Positions 23,395 to 36,534 of a stretch of 64,000 nucleotides of DNA are shown in pieces (the first letter of the stretch is position 1; each line of letters begins with the position of its first letter). The stretch comes from Xiphydria camelus (lineage: Eukaryota; Arthropoda; Insecta; Hymenoptera; Xiphydriidae). Under the pieces are notes generated by a model that searched no databases, had not been told where the DNA came from, and saw nothing but the letters and a program-made list of their open reading frames with translations. A program made the translations under genes and the position numbers. The DNA lies in NCBI GenBank assembly GCA_963678675.1, contig OY783193.1, positions 12,262,822-12,326,821 on the forward strand, written 5' to 3'.

Positions 23395-24203
23395 TATCGG
23401 AGTTAATCGAGACCCGACTTTTCTCGCGAGAACTCCAGGTATACGATAAAAGTAGAATAAGCGAAACACGGGAAGACGCGCGAGGGCGCGAAGAGGGGAG
23501 GCTTTTTATGCAACAAGCCGGCGCATAATTATCGCGGCAATTTATTAAATCACCTCGCGCCCGTGCAGCATCTCGCTCTGCGCCGCCGTCTCCGCACGCG
23601 GACCTCCTCTTCCGCCTCTGACCGCGTCTTCCTTCGGCCGCCGCGTTCTCTCGGCAGTATTTTTCAATAGCTCTTTCAAGTTGGCAACCGCCCCGTCTGC
23701 GAGCGGGTCCTTCTTTTTGCTCGCTCCCGGAGGGGCGCGTCGGGTTTCGGACGAGGAAAGTTTGCCCCAGTACGTTGCACCCTCCGCGCCGCCATCCTGG
23801 TATTCCCGTATTCCCGTTTCGCCACCCCCGAGTTTACTGCACCGCCGCCGAATCAATACCGGCAGACATCCTAACTCACTGGAGGTCAATGCCTCGTTCC
23901 CGCGGGCTCGACTAGCTCGACGACCTCAACCTCCTGTACCTTCTACCCCACAAGCTCCGACTCCCTTCCACGACGACCACCCAGTTCCAGGAGTCGGACG
24001 GGGTGCGGGAGGAGGCCGTTCCCGTCCGTACCTACATTCAGCCTGCTATAGCCTTCTCTTTCTTTCTCTCTCTCTCTCTCTCTCTCTAACCGCCCCTCCC
24101 CCTTCCCTCTCGTACTCCTCCGTCAGTCTCCGAGACTGGCAAACCCCGGTTCGGCACCCCTTGGCTTTATTCCGGATGGACCGTTTTATTCGCGACGTTG
24201 GGG

Positions 24204-24478
24204 TATCCCTGCTAGAAATTTCTGATAGAAAATGATAGATTATAGGTAGTAAGAATGATTCAAAAATACCATAAAGCTTGAAATCAATAGTTTCTTATAA
24301 TTGTCACATTAAATAATGTAGAAAATTATACACATCTTATATTGATATCATTGTTTTTTTTATGGTATTTAATGTGAACATTATGAGAAACGATAGAACT
24401 TCTCAGTCTGTGGTATTTTTCAATCTTTTGTAGGTGCAATTTTCTATCGTTTTCCGTCGGATATTTTTAGCAGGGATA
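24204..24478. mobile_element. MITE-like element with TATCCCTGCTA ends
   Basis: The left end TATCCCTGCTAGAAATTTCT is mirrored on the right by ATATTTTTAGCAGGGATA. A second mirrored segment (GAAAATGATAG and CTATCGTTTTC) lies inside it. The interior is AT-rich and non-coding. A short CT tract (24065-24087) lies just to the left. Confidence 0.7.
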
Positions 24479-25077
24479 TCGTACGTATAAACGCGGCGAA
24501 TATTTCGATATGTCTCTCTCTTTATTAAATAAGAACCGAGAAATGTTAACGATTATTTTCTCCGCGACGAGTGCTCTGTAAATTGATATTCGCGCGATTC
24601 CACGTAGCCTTTCTCAGAGAGCGACGAAGATGAAACACAACGAGAGAGTCCGCGCCGTATGCAGTGTCCGCTCGCAACTGCGTGCCAAGAAAGTACGGAT
24701 AATTGCCGCGGCAAACAACGGTGGTTCGTCGCACTGTCTCGCGATGTTCCCGCGAAGCTTGTGCACGTTGCGCGCCTCGATGGGAGAAGGAGGCGGAGAA
24801 ACAGCGCGGTAGGTCGACAAAAAGTGCGGAGCGGAAAAAATGGATGGAAGAAAAAAGCAGCAACGTCGAGAGGCGTCGCGAACAATCGGTGTTATTGTGA
24901 CGAGCGCGCTCGCGCCGGTATTCACGCGGGCGTGAAATAAAGGGAAGGATTACACCGGCAGCGCGACTCTCCCGTACGCGGAACGGAATGGGTCCGGAAC
25001 GAGACGGGACGCGGAGGGGGAGGGAGACAAAGACATTGACATTCAAAAGCGGTGTCCCTGGAGTTCTTTCCCTCTCT

Positions 25078-25402
<325 letters not shown>

Positions 25403-25654
25403 GAATCTTTCTCTTCCTCTGTCTGGTTTACATCGGATAGTAGACGAGCTCCTTCCGAGCGAAATGCAATCTGGCGGGAGTCGCGAACCTGTCGTGACGA
25501 TATCGTCGAGCGACGCGTTCGCGCGCACTCCCACCGCGGGTGCGTTTGCACCGCGAGTAGATTACGAGCGAGAATCGTCAAATGTAATGTGATGTATTTT
25601 TTTCCTCCTGATGTTAAAAATAATGGGATTATCGAGGATTAAATCCCAAAGAGA

Positions 25655-25995
25655 CACCGAGATGTCGATGCTTTCTTGTGGAAGAATAATTTTCTGATAC
25701 ACTCACATAAAATCCTCAATATCTTATATTTCTTTTGTGAGATATGAGCTTAATAATTAATTGTGCTCTTCGTAATCAGCGTGAACAAAATACACAAGAT
25801 AGATGTACCGAGAGATCAAATCCAGAGATATCGATTACTTACCAAATGTGTCAAGGGATTTATGAGAACATAATTTTCTTCTACATAAAATTAGCGATAT
25901 CTCATGTTTCCTTTGAAATATCGACCTGATATAACCGTGCTTTTCGTAATCAGCGCAAAGAATACACGAGCCAGAGTTATCGAGCGATCGATATC
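25655..25995. repeat. Dispersed repeat family with CGTAATCAGCG motif (copies 1a and 1b)
   Basis: Two degenerate copies in tandem share TTCGTAATCAGCG, AATACACRAG, GAGAGATC or GAGCGATC, and CAGAGATWTCGATT. Related sequence lies at 33835-34060, 34170-34490 and 39777-39970, partly in the opposite orientation. Confidence 0.6.
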
Positions 25996-25999
25996 AGAG

Positions 26000-26699
26000 A
26001 TTTCGATTTTTGACGAACTTTTAACGGGTCCTGCTCCTCTCTCTCTTTCCAAGGAAAACAAATCCAATACAGATTCTCGCGCTTCGAGGTCGCGCGCGGG
26101 TGTGCCGAGCCGAGCGACGCGCAGAGGGCGAGTGGTCCGCACGGAAAAAGATCGCGCGGTCGTGCATCATTTGCTCGCGGCCGAGCTGTCTCCCCGCGTT
26201 TTCGCAATTTATCGGGAATTCCGCGGTATAACCGGGAAAGCAGGCGCGTTGCGGGCGTCGCATCCGAACGGGCGCGCGAAACATCCCTTTGATCTTCCTA
26301 CACTCTCCCTCGCGGTTACACCGGTCGCGGCGATCGAGAACCATGCCAAATCGCTTCTCGGAACGCGCCTCGCGCCGAAGGACGTCGGTACTTCGCCGTT
26401 CCCGCGGCCGAGTACCGACACCACCGCGCGGAAAGGACGGGGTATTTGCACTAGACCTAGAGAAAAACAGTGTGCCGGTCGCGGGAGAGTGTGCGTAAAA
26501 TTAGACGGAACGTTCAACTCCGACGACTTGGGGCCGAGCCAGTAGAAGGGAACGCGAATCACGGTCCTTGGGAACGTTCTTGCTCCGCGCGCGGCGCACG
26601 CTGCGGGAGCACAGCAGCCAGGACGACACCGATGCCCCCGTTTCGACGGACGAAACGCGCTCTCCGTTTCCGCCCCGTTCGTTTGCTTCGAGGCAACAC
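26000..26699. other. CpG-rich stretch without supported gene
   Basis: Overlapping stop-free frames on both strands give Arg-rich translations with no recognisable domain. Base composition rather than coding explains them. Confidence 0.4.
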
Positions 26700-26933
26700 G
26701 GCATGTAAATGGAAAAGGCTAAAAGTGCCATACCTCGCAGAAATAAGATTTTTTTTATAAAAGTTGGTGTAAATGCCATCGCTGATAACCTAGTAATGGA
26801 TGTAAGTGCCTCCTGATTCAGTTTTAATTTATAGAGCGTTCGAAAGGTAGCAAAGTATTCAGTTTCAAACAAATTTATTTGATTTTTCAACAATTTTGAT
26901 TTCGGCACTTTCAACCTTTTCCATTTACATGCC
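26700..26933. mobile_element. MITE-like element with 30-bp terminal inverted repeats
   Basis: GGCATGTAAATGGAAAAGGC at 26700 continues to AAAGTGCC. The near-perfect reverse complement ends at 26933 with CCATTTACATGCC. The interior is non-coding. Confidence 0.8.
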
Positions 26934-27056
26934 TCAATTTTCCTCGTCGCGTCGGTGCATCGCGAATCAAGAACGCTAAGAGAAAAGGATTCTCTCCTTT
27001 CGCTGCCGGGATGCTGCGCGCTAAACGTAGCCGCCTTGAGTAATAGTAATTCGGTT

Positions 27057-27409
27057 TTAAGCAATTTTTTTTATCGCAGATTCGAAAAACATGGGCAAAA
27101 TTGTCGACCCCGTGTTTTTTTCAGTTTTCATTTTCGCTCTTATCTGAGCTGGAAAACGACATTCACAAATGCAGCTACGTCATCGCGTGTGCTGCAAGTC
27201 TATCTCTCTCGCACTCGCAACTCGGCATAAGTGCGTCTCTCTGGCGTTTTGACGACGTCACTACGTCGCAGAGAGAAACGCATTTATAACTCGACGAATA
27301 ATTATTCCGTCGGATATTTTCTTTTTCGTGTGATATTTAATATGTATGCAGATTTCAAATTAAATTTAAAAACATGAATATTTTTGTTATTTAAAGACCG
27401 AACTGTAAC
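27057..27409. repeat. Dispersed repeat, copy 2
   Basis: This is the second copy of the repeat at 21743-22075, in the same orientation. It carries several substitutions and a short insertion before the final TTATTTAAAGACCGAA block. Confidence 0.8.
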
Positions 27410-28347
27410 GTCAAGAACGATTCGGCATGTATTATTTTTGAAAAAAAAATTGAATAGCACAGAGCTCGTTTCAGAAAATACTAATATTTAAAAACCTCGT
27501 CCTCTCGACCCTTCGCTCACGTCCATCGTCCTTTCGCGATCGCTCGATCTATAGTTAGCCAGCCGTCTGAATGAGGTGTATCTATTTTTCAGAGCACTGT
27601 TTGCCGTCGACGGCGCGTCTCGAGCATTCAACATCCACCACCGCGGCAGACGAACCCCCCGAGAACGCGATATAGCTCGCCGGTGCGGGCGACGGGTCGA
27701 GAAAGGGAGGGGGGTACATTGCACTTTCCCTCATCCCTCATCGTCGCTGCGTCGCTCTGAAATAAAATCGCGATTGGACTGACAACGAAGCGATTTCGAT
27801 GCGACTTCCGCGGTATACGAGAAACGTCGTGCCTTCTTGGAATACAATACGATGTGACGAATCGTCGCAGCTCGTCACGTGATGAAGTTCGATAACGGGG
27901 CGATGAATTCTCGGAAGCCCGAGAGGCAGTCATCGGCAAGGATCGAGGGATGGAGGCGTGGAAAATGTCCGCCCAGAAGCTGTGAATCATCTCCGGCGCG
28001 TCTGCCCGACTTTGGGGATTTCTACTCCTCGGTTACGACCGACTCCCATGTATAGAGATATACGTATGTATGTATGGTACGCCTGCGGCGTCGACAACGT
28101 CGTATCGGCCTCCTCCGATGTGCTCTATATACCTATAACACGAGATATGGGAATCTTCTAACACTCTTTAACTTTCTTCTCCCCTTTCCTTTTCTTCCGA
28201 GTGCTTTATCGAATCTGTCAGCGTAGAAACGGCATCGAAGCATCTTTCGCGGAAAGTAGATATCATTTCCGAAGGTCCAGCACAATAGGATCGATTTACC
28301 GTGACGCCCGTGCGATAAAAAGAAAGAACGATCACATGAGTTACAAA
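27410..28347. other. Non-coding, CpG-rich in the middle
   Basis: No gene, RNA or repeat could be supported. Open frames on both strands overlap and look random. Confidence 0.35.
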
Positions 28348-29089
28348 TTAACCCAGATAGTCCTGAAATGTTGTCCATATTTAAAGATATCAGTCTTCTA
28401 AACATTCACTTGTCATCAATCTTTCAAAACTAAATACTTAAAAATGAAATAAGGTGAAGTAGGGGTAAGTGAGTAGTAAAAATCGGCAAGTTGGAGTTTG
28501 GATGGTCGTAAAAACTAAACAACTGAATTTATTGAACTCTCTTTGGTGCTGTACACACTTGGGACCTTCCTGATTAAAAAGCTTTAATGGTTCTCTATCA
28601 AAACTAATACCTAGTTTAATATTTAAAATTTTGTAAATACTATGATGTAGTATACCACACACTTCCCCGGAACTTTGAGGTAAGTGTGTACATGCAGCTC
28701 ATATTTTCTATGTGCTTGCCGTTAGGAGGATGTGGGGTATGTGTGTTAGACTTGACTATGTGGCGTATAAGATGAAATTCTAATTGTTCAGTTATATAGT
28801 TTATTGCGCGAACCATGTGCGGTTATAAAAATAAAAACGAACAAACATTTCTGCAACTTAACAAAAACTAATGGAAGTCGCGCCGATTTAACGCTATATT
28901 GAGATTTTCAGAGCTTGTCACACACTTGCCCCTTGTACACACTTACCCCACTTCACCTTACATACTTCTTAGAAGCAGCCCTGAAGGCGCCACCTATCAA
29001 AGAAAATGTGTGTTAAATGTCTAAAACTTACAAACTACTACAATGTGCACTGTTCTTTAAAACAAAAACAGCAGGACTATCTGAGTTAA
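28348..29089. mobile_element. Element flanked by TTAA (piggyBac-like, non-autonomous)
   Basis: TTAA at 28348-28351 is followed by CCCAGATAGTCCTG. On the right, CAGGACTATCTGAG is followed by TTAA at 29086-29089. TTAA target sites and short C-rich ends fit piggyBac-type elements. A second element lies inside at about 28450-28960, with ends TAAGGTGAAGTAGGGGTAAG and CTTACCCCACTTCACCTTA. This is therefore a nested pair. No transposase frame is visible. Confidence 0.65.
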
Positions 29090-30003
29090 AAAATCGAATC
29101 ATTAAACGCGATAAACGAATTCAATCGTTGACTTTCTATGGTTAAAAAAATAACTTAATTCTAACTCCATCGGCTCGAAGAGAGCAACGACCGGTTTCCT
29201 TCCCGGAGGAGTCCAACGATCCCTCGAACCCCGGTCGACGTTACCCTCGCTGCTCACGACCGGATGTCCTCCCTCCGAAGAATTTCGAGGATCGCGCCGC
29301 GACGCTCCGCTCTTTCCCGGAATTCTCATCTCCACCCCGCGCGTACCGCGTGATCGACGAGCGCGCACCTACATACGCGACGCGCTCATCTCGTCGACTC
29401 TAGCATCCGCGGTGCGTGCAGCCTCCACGTCCCGCCAGGAATAGCATGGGACGCTGCGTCGGGCGCGCGATGGGAGCGTTAGTTCGTTCAGCAGTTCAAG
29501 GTTAGGGGCGCGGGGCGTCGGCACCGCGTGGTAGCGTGAGCGTCCGAAGACCGAAATACATCCCTGTGCGCGACGATATATATATAAATACTCGAAGGAA
29601 AACCGAGAAAGAGAACGCAGGAGAGATATTCGGTGCATCCCAGTAACCTTGCTCTAGCTGCGCGCGTTAAAAATATGGAGCGCGCGCGTTTGCGGTCTCG
29701 TTTATGTGCGAGGGGCGCGTTCGTTAAGAGCAGACGCTCGTGTTCGCGATATAATACCCAAGCACGCGCGCGCGCTGTTCACCGACGAGGATTAATCATC
29801 TTCGTCCTGCCGAGGGATTTTAACGGTATGCGCGAAAATATCGTCGTGGGGGGATACACGGAGAAAACGAATTATTAATTGTTACAGTGAATCCCGGTAA
29901 GAAGGCTCCTAGAGATGAAATACTGCATTTTTCAATAGATACAACGTACTTTTTCGATGCAGTACAAACTCGTTGGCACTCGATATAAGTTAACGGGAGA
30001 TTG
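29090..30003. other. CpG-rich non-coding stretch
   Basis: GC-rich sequence with a TATATATAAATA run at about 29576-29590. Nothing indicates a coding exon with confidence. Confidence 0.35.
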
Positions 30004-30238
30004 CACCGAGAAGACAGTACACTACTTGTATAGTTAATAAACGTTTATGTGAATATGGCGAAATAAACGTTTTCTCGGAACAAGTAAATATCCGTTAACT
30101 ATTACAATATTTGAACCAACCATTTGAATGGAATAAACGTTTTAATAATTAATGTATATTTCCTTGTTCTAACGAAACATTTATTTCGCCGTATCTGAAA
30201 TTACATTTATCGACTATGAATAAACTATTTTCTCGGTG
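30004..30238. mobile_element. MITE-like element, CACCGAG-end variant
   Basis: It starts CACCGAGAAGACAGT and ends with CTATTTTCTCGGTG. The interior has paired AATAAACGTTT and AAACGTTTATTCC-like segments. The end sequence is a variant of the CACTGAGAAAAA group. Confidence 0.55.
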
Positions 30239-30840
30239 GATTATATTTTACCGTATAAATCGATGATTGCACTATTACGAACTATTAAAAAGTAAGCTGC
30301 GGTCTATTAAAAATTTCAGTGTTTCACCTCGAGGAGCCCTGTTATTAGGATAACTGTAAAAATTCATGACTTTTCCCATGATTTTTTACTAATACTTTTA
30401 CTCCATTTAAAGTTCCATCAGTTTTGCAATTTTTTTTCTCCACGCTGTACGTATATAAATCCGCGTTTCTTATTTACGAGCAATAAACATCGGGCGCGAT
30501 AAATTCAATAATCGCACGTCTCGTTTACTTCGACGATAAAGTTATCGACGATATAGCTTCATTGAACTCGGAGCATCCTCCTCCTCCTCCTCCACCGATG
30601 TCGATGACTCTCGTATTCTGCAAAGATATGCGCACCGAGGAGGTGAGCTTGCTTCGCGCGCGCCTTTGTCTCTCACTCATCCAAGTGCAGCGGCAGCCGT
30701 TGAACTCGATCGACGAGGACAACACTCTTTGAACTATGCGCGCGCGTAAATATCTGGAATAACGTTGGCGAATCGACGATGCACGGAACGTAACTCGACT
30801 TCGTGGAAGAGTCAATCGATTAGGCGAGGCGAAGGCGAGA

Positions 30841-30890
30841 GGGTATAAAAGGAAGATCTGACACGGTCATCGTGGCGGTGGCGCGGAGAA
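30841..30890 (+). promoter_or_regulatory. Possible TATA-type core promoter
   Basis: GGTATAAAAGGAAG at about 30843 is a good TATA box at the edge of a CpG-rich stretch, and CA-containing start-like sequence lies about 25-30 bp downstream. No coding exon is recognised after it, because a repeat element begins at 30942. Confidence 0.25.
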
Positions 30891-30941
30891 ACGCGACGAG
30901 GGCGGCTGTGCGCGGGGTTCAGAGATCGACGCGCGGCCCTG

Positions 30942-31726
30942 CACGGAAAAAAAATAATTTATCAATGTAACATTATTTAACCCTTAATTTTTGGCAGTGT
31001 AAATCATAAGATACATTGTTTTTTCGCAACTCAAAACATAAAAATCCTTAACCTCATACATTTTCTAGTCTAGGATACTTAAATAGCTTAACAGATATAC
31101 CCACAAATAGCTTGTTGCTCCATTTAGCTCCATTAACCACGGTAACTACATGTCAGTGAACAAATATGGACGCCCCAGTTGCAGCTGGTGGTGCACGCCA
31201 CAGGTAAGTTTTGGTGGTGCACGCCATAGGTAAGTTTTGGGTATTTAACACGTGAATTAAACAATTGATTCATGAACTTTGTAGTTTTACTTCAAACTAA
31301 GCAATCTATCCCCAATAATATACAATATATTGTCAAATTATTTTCTTACAACTAATAAATTTATTCCTATCGGTTTAAATTTTAATTTATCATAAATGTG
31401 TTTAGTAAGCCCCAATTGAAAAAAAAACAACTATCCCACTAAAAAATGTTTTATTAACATTTGCCAAATTAAGGGTTAAGTTGCCGTAACAAATATTTGA
31501 GTTAAAATAGTGATAACAGATCGATTTGTTGTCATAAAAAATGGATTAGTTATGGTAACGAAAAAAAAACGAAAGAAAGCAATGATTTTCATTGTAACCA
31601 AGGAAACCTGTCAAACATTTTCATCCCAACAGTAAACTCTTTTTGTTACCGTAACAAAAAATACTGCTGTAATAACTGATTTTCCATATTGTTACTAAGA
31701 CAAAATCAGTTTTTTCCGTATCCGTG
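30942..31726. mobile_element. Longer element with CACGGAAAAAA-like ends
   Basis: It begins CACGGAAAAAAAATAATT and ends with AGTTTTTTCCGTATCCGTG. The interior is AT-rich with repeated GTTACCGTAAC-like motifs near the right end and a direct repeat of AGGTAAGTTTTGG (about 31202 and 31231). It resembles the CACTGAG group in its ends but is longer. Confidence 0.4.
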
Positions 31727-32594
31727 GGTTAACTTTTGCCTCGACGCCGCGTCCTTCCGTCCGCGGCCGCTTTTTATTCCTCCTACATCTTGCACCCGAG
31801 AGTCGGTCCAACGCAAACTGTCGAGTTACCACTTCAGCGTCGGAGCAACGCGCGTCGTCTCTGCACCGCTGCGCGGGCTGATCGTATCTCGACGCACTCC
31901 ACTTCTCCTTTTATCGCGCAATTCATATCGAGGGACAGACATACTGACACCGAGCTGCGAGCGATAAATCTCTCAATATTTTTTTCTCAGGGTTATCGGC
32001 TAGACGGGAACAAACACGCTGCGATAACCGCCGTCGAATTCTAATATCTCGAACGGCCGATTGAATTTTCCATTGTTTCCGTCACTTTGGCGTATTTCTA
32101 TACCTACCACTCGCTCATATTCGTCGACGACGAAGGTCGTAACGCGCGGGATCGATGGCACGATCCCTTATAATTTAACTTTGTTAGCTACGAGGGCTTT
32201 TATAATTGTATGTGGTTCCGTACACATGAATTAGAAGAAAATATATTCATCCGATAAAAAAAAAGCGTAATCGATAATCCGTAGTATTTCAAGGCACTCT
32301 ATATTTACTTCTCCTAAAAAAGAGAATACTGTTATTTCCCTGTCGAAACATATATAATTTGGATCCCGTTATTCGCAGGGCAATTGTAAAACTAGAAGTA
32401 CGAATCGCGGTATATAATATATAGAGACTAGGAACCCCGACAAAAGTTTTAATTAAAACGTCTCCGCTCGAATGCCGTAAACCTCAACGATAATAAAACT
32501 AGGAGCAGTAATTATAGTCGCGAGATTGCAGTCGCGTTGTTCTAGTTTCGCGCGTCGCGATTTGCAGGTATGAATAATACATACCTACCATATA

Positions 32595-32801
32595 TGAGGC
32601 TAAACTTACGCGCCAGGAAAAAAACTTCAATCACTATTATCTCATTATCTATGAATTTTTAGCCTGCATCGATATAAGACTTTGTTATAGATAAAAATGC
32701 AATCTTCGACAAAGTATTACATAAATATGAGCCAAAAACTCATAGATAATGAGATAATAGTGATTGAAGTTTCTTTCCTGGCGAGTAAGTTTAACCTCGT
32801 A
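32595..32801. mobile_element. MITE-like element with terminal inverted repeats of about 55-60 bp
   Basis: The left arm contains TAAACTTACGCGCCAGGAAA and AACTTCAATCACTATTATCT. The right arm is the reverse complement with only a few differences. The arms make up more than half of the element, so single-stranded DNA or RNA would fold into a long hairpin. Confidence 0.75.
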
Positions 32802-33834
32802 TGATAATGGTCATAGCACATTGGTGTGTAATATATTGCAATTCTTTTATCTCTCCGTATTTCGACAAAACTTGTTGATCCGTGATGCCGATAGAGCTAA
32901 TAACGGAAGAGGTTATCGAACGAAGCGTATAACCGCCTGATAAGATTTCGCCCATCCGAGACCCATTGATCAACCGATTAGCTCGAGCGAGCGTCTCGCT
33001 CGCCCGGACGTTTCGATAACCCGGGAAAAGTTGGTCGGCGCAGCATCCGATCGCGTCGCGAAGGAGCGCTCCGAATTCTAATCGCAAAGGGTACGGTACA
33101 CCTACGTGCAGGCGGGTCAAGGCCGTATCCCTCGTACGCGGTGGGTCGGCTGAGTCATTCGTGCAAAATCGTGCATGCAGTCCCCGCAAGTGCATCGAAC
33201 CCGCGATGACCGTTGCAGCTGCAAGCATGCGCCGCTGCAAGCTCGTTGGCGCTCGGCTCCCTTCGAGAAGGTTCGGCCGGCGTCGCCTGCATTCCCGCGT
33301 GCGTTAACCCGAGAGACCGCCCTCAAGAAACGGCGAGTGCAATACCTAAAGGCCGAAGTCGTGACGCGGGTCGCCGTATCAGCGCCGATGCTGCGGCGAG
33401 TGCAGAATCGCCGCACGTCCGTCCCCTTTCCTCTTATGAGTCGTCTAATTTAACAACGAAGGCGACATCTTTTTTTGTTCTCTCGCAGAAGCATTTCATC
33501 GTGATGAAGACGAATTCATTTCTCGAGAGAGAGAGAGTCGATGGAAAAGTATTTCCCCTCAACGGGATGAAAGGATCGCGTAGAGCGCCTCTCCTCTTTG
33601 TACGACGGTATCGCGATACTATAGAAATATTCGGGGGACGTGACGTTGCGCGAAGGGCTCTCGCTTTCGCAGTGCATTTGTTTGAGAAACGCTGAAGGGC
33701 CGACGCACCGGGCCAGGGTGAACGCTCTCGCCATCAGCTTCGCAGCGTTAGCGCGCGCGCGCGCTCTCGACACCATCTCGTGTGGTTTAGCACGTATACG
33801 TGGGAATTCCGGAACGGTTATTAATACTTGAGAT
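32802..33834. other. CpG-rich non-coding stretch
   Basis: Two overlapping open frames of 149 and 160 codons on opposite strands have no recognised domain. I regard them as products of base composition. Confidence 0.35.
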
Positions 33835-34490
33835 TTTATCAAAAATTGAAATCTCTGAGTCGATCATTCTATCTTATGTATTTTTTTTGGGTTGATTACG
33901 GAAAACATGCATATTAGTTCGACGTCTCGATGAAATTATAAAGTATCTATTATTTTACGTAGCAAAAAATGAGTTTTTCCCAAAAAAATCGTCGACATCT
34001 CGATGTTCTTTTGAGATTCACTCAATAAATCTGATCTGGATAATTATTATTCTCATTAGATAATTATAATATAAATTTTTATTAAAGTACCTATACATTT
34101 TTTATAAATAAAAAGTTTAATTATACCTAATTATTATTTTCATTAAAATCCTGAAACTAATTCAGATTCTCTTTCGGAAAAATCAAAAAGACTTCGACAT
34201 TTGACAGAATTGAAATCTTTGAAATTGATCACTCGACTACCTTATCTTATGTATTTTTTCGCGCTGATTACGAAAAACATAATTATCAGGCCTATATCGC
34301 AAAGGAAATATAAAATATTAATTTTATGTGCCAGACAATTATTTATTTACAAAAAATTATCGATGTCTATGTTTTCTTGAGACTTATTTTAAAAATATCT
34401 ATGATTTTCGGAATCAGCGTGAAAAAATACGTGGGCTAGAGTGGTCGAGAATTCAATTCCAGAGATTTTAATTTTTGCAAAAATGGTCAA
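33835..34490. repeat. Dispersed repeat family (copies 2 and 3)
   Basis: Blocks such as TTGAAATCTYTGA, ATCTTATGTATTTTTT, TGATTACGRAAAACAT and ATCGATGTCTATGTTTTCTT relate this stretch to 25655-25995 (partly inverted) and to 39777-39970. Copies are degenerate and lack clear ends. Confidence 0.55.
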
Positions 34491-34717
34491 CTATCGCTTC
34501 ATCAATTCAATAAAGATGTCGTTTGAGCCAACTGAGGAGATTTAATGAGAGTAAATTAACAACATTTTCTCGACTGAACTACATTGTTTTATCAGTGGAT
34601 ATACGACTCTGGCAAATGCAACACAGCTCGTATATGGAACATTTATGTCTATATATCATAAATGCATATGTATACGTCCATACATAACATGTGCCTTTTA
34701 TATAGTATAACGTTTGC

Positions 34718-34793
34718 CTGTACCAGGTTCACTGCCCTGCTACAAGGCCACGAGGGTACCGCTCCACTGAACCAATTGTGCCACTTTTACACA
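34718..34793 (-). repeat. Possible tRNA-related SINE head
   Basis: Read on the minus strand, GGCACAATTGGTTCAGTGGA resembles a pol III A box (TGGYNNAGTGG). It is followed about 45 bp later by GTGAACCTGG, a poor match to a B box. It cannot be folded convincingly as a complete tRNA. A decayed SINE is the most likely reading, with low confidence. Confidence 0.25.
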
Positions 34794-34799
34794 CGTCGT

Positions 34800-36534
34800 C
34801 TCATTTTTGCCTGGGTTTATTACTCGTAAAACACGTCACGTGCGTTACGCGCGCTTGTACCTAGGTAGCGCAGTGCAGCCGATAAATTTACCGCAGACTC
34901 GAGAGTGCGATCGCTCCCTCCTCTCGCACAGTACTCGATGCAGGTTCGATGTAGGAGATAAGGCAGATGCCCCGTCGACTTCATCGTTTAAGTTCAAGTT
35001 CTCTTGTTTTTTCGCGGTCTTGATATAAGGCGGCACAAAATATAAAATCCCTGACATTTTACAGGGCTTATACTATACAAAATAGTAGAGTAGTAATCTC
35101 AAAATAAATCTGTTTCAACCAAACTGTTAGAAATCGCGATTTCTAAACTTATTTCTAGCCTTTCCGACTCGTGGATCCATCGATTTTCAGGAGATATTAA
35201 AATCCCAAGTACTGACCACAAGTCGTTACTTTTCTCCCAAGGACTTTCCCTCTCTCTACGGGGACTTTCTCTCTATACATCGTCCTTTTAACGCGGTTTC
35301 AACAGCGAAAAGAATAACTGGATGAATTAGAGTCTACAGGTGTACGTATAGGTCTATCACATCACCATATCGATTTATCAGATACACAACTTCCTACTCA
35401 CTACTTGCACTGAAATATACATTCGCTTAAATGTGTGCGATAGTCTAATGCCGTCGAAAACCGAAGAGTCGAGAGAACGCGCGTCAAACTGTACACACTA
35501 CCATACAAAAAACTTCGTACATACAACTACTCTCACCACGGTCGAAAACCAGACGATAAAACCGAATCGGTAGACCGGCGGGATAGTAGACATACCGTGG
35601 TTTACGACGCGACGATACACTTACGTGACTCATCGAAAGGACTCATGACGCGTGATGTGCAGACAGAGCGGTGCCGTGAAAGTTTCTCGGGACGTACAAA
35701 GAAGGACGAGCTGACGATAAAGAGGGTGGCTCCGCCGTAAATACGAGTACGGCGTGTATTCTTTAGTTGCGGAGTTAAGCTTTTCGGAGAGAGTCCGTTG
35801 CATAGTAACCTAATCACGAGGAGAACCCGAGTCCCGCCGAAGGGTGTACGTCGATAAAAGGACTCCCGACACATTTTCCTCGACGATCGCCCCTGGAAGT
35901 CCGCAGCGGCGGAGGATGAGAAAAGGCGATTCGAATTTGTATTTAAAAAAAAACTCGATGCGGAGGAATCGAGGCGGTATGATTCATTTAAAACGAATTC
36001 GCCAAAATTCAGCCCCTCTGCGGCAAATAGACGCGCACGAGCGAGCCGCGCATTTGCGAACCCCGGGAAATGCGTTCGGGGATTGGGAACCCCTAGACTG
36101 GAGGGGATTGACCCAGACACCCCCTCCAGCAGACAACTCTCCCTCCACGCCGATCCTCCGTTGCTTCTAGAACCAAGTTCCTGCAACGAGGGACGGGGTG
36201 CAAGCCCCGTCGGCTTGATAAAATGACGCACCACCCACGCACGATGAGTATGTGTGCGCAGTATCGTCGCACTCGATCGTACATGTCGCTGTGCACGAGA
36301 ACTGTTCCGCCGGGGTGTCTGGCGCTCGCATCCCTGCTCCTCTTTTTTCCATTGGTTATGCAACGACAAACATTCACCGCGTCGCAGACAAAGGAGACTA
36401 ATAGGTGTACGAATGCAGATTTCTCTGGCTGACGACAGCGGTCGTAAGAGGTTGGTGCGTCGAACAGCTGTTGGGTGTGCTCGCAATTGGTGGGAAACTG
36501 CGTTAGCGCTTCGTTAAATCAATCGTGAATAGGA
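34800..36534. other. Non-coding stretch, GC-rich from about 35,600
   Basis: A 294-codon minus-strand frame (35602-36486) has Ser/Arg-rich translation without a recognisable domain. It overlaps other frames on both strands. I do not support a gene here. Confidence 0.35.

Noticed and set aside
35602..36486. 294-codon minus-strand open frame
   Set aside because: Stop-poor GC-rich sequence with overlapping frames on the other strand; Ser/Arg-rich translation without any domain.
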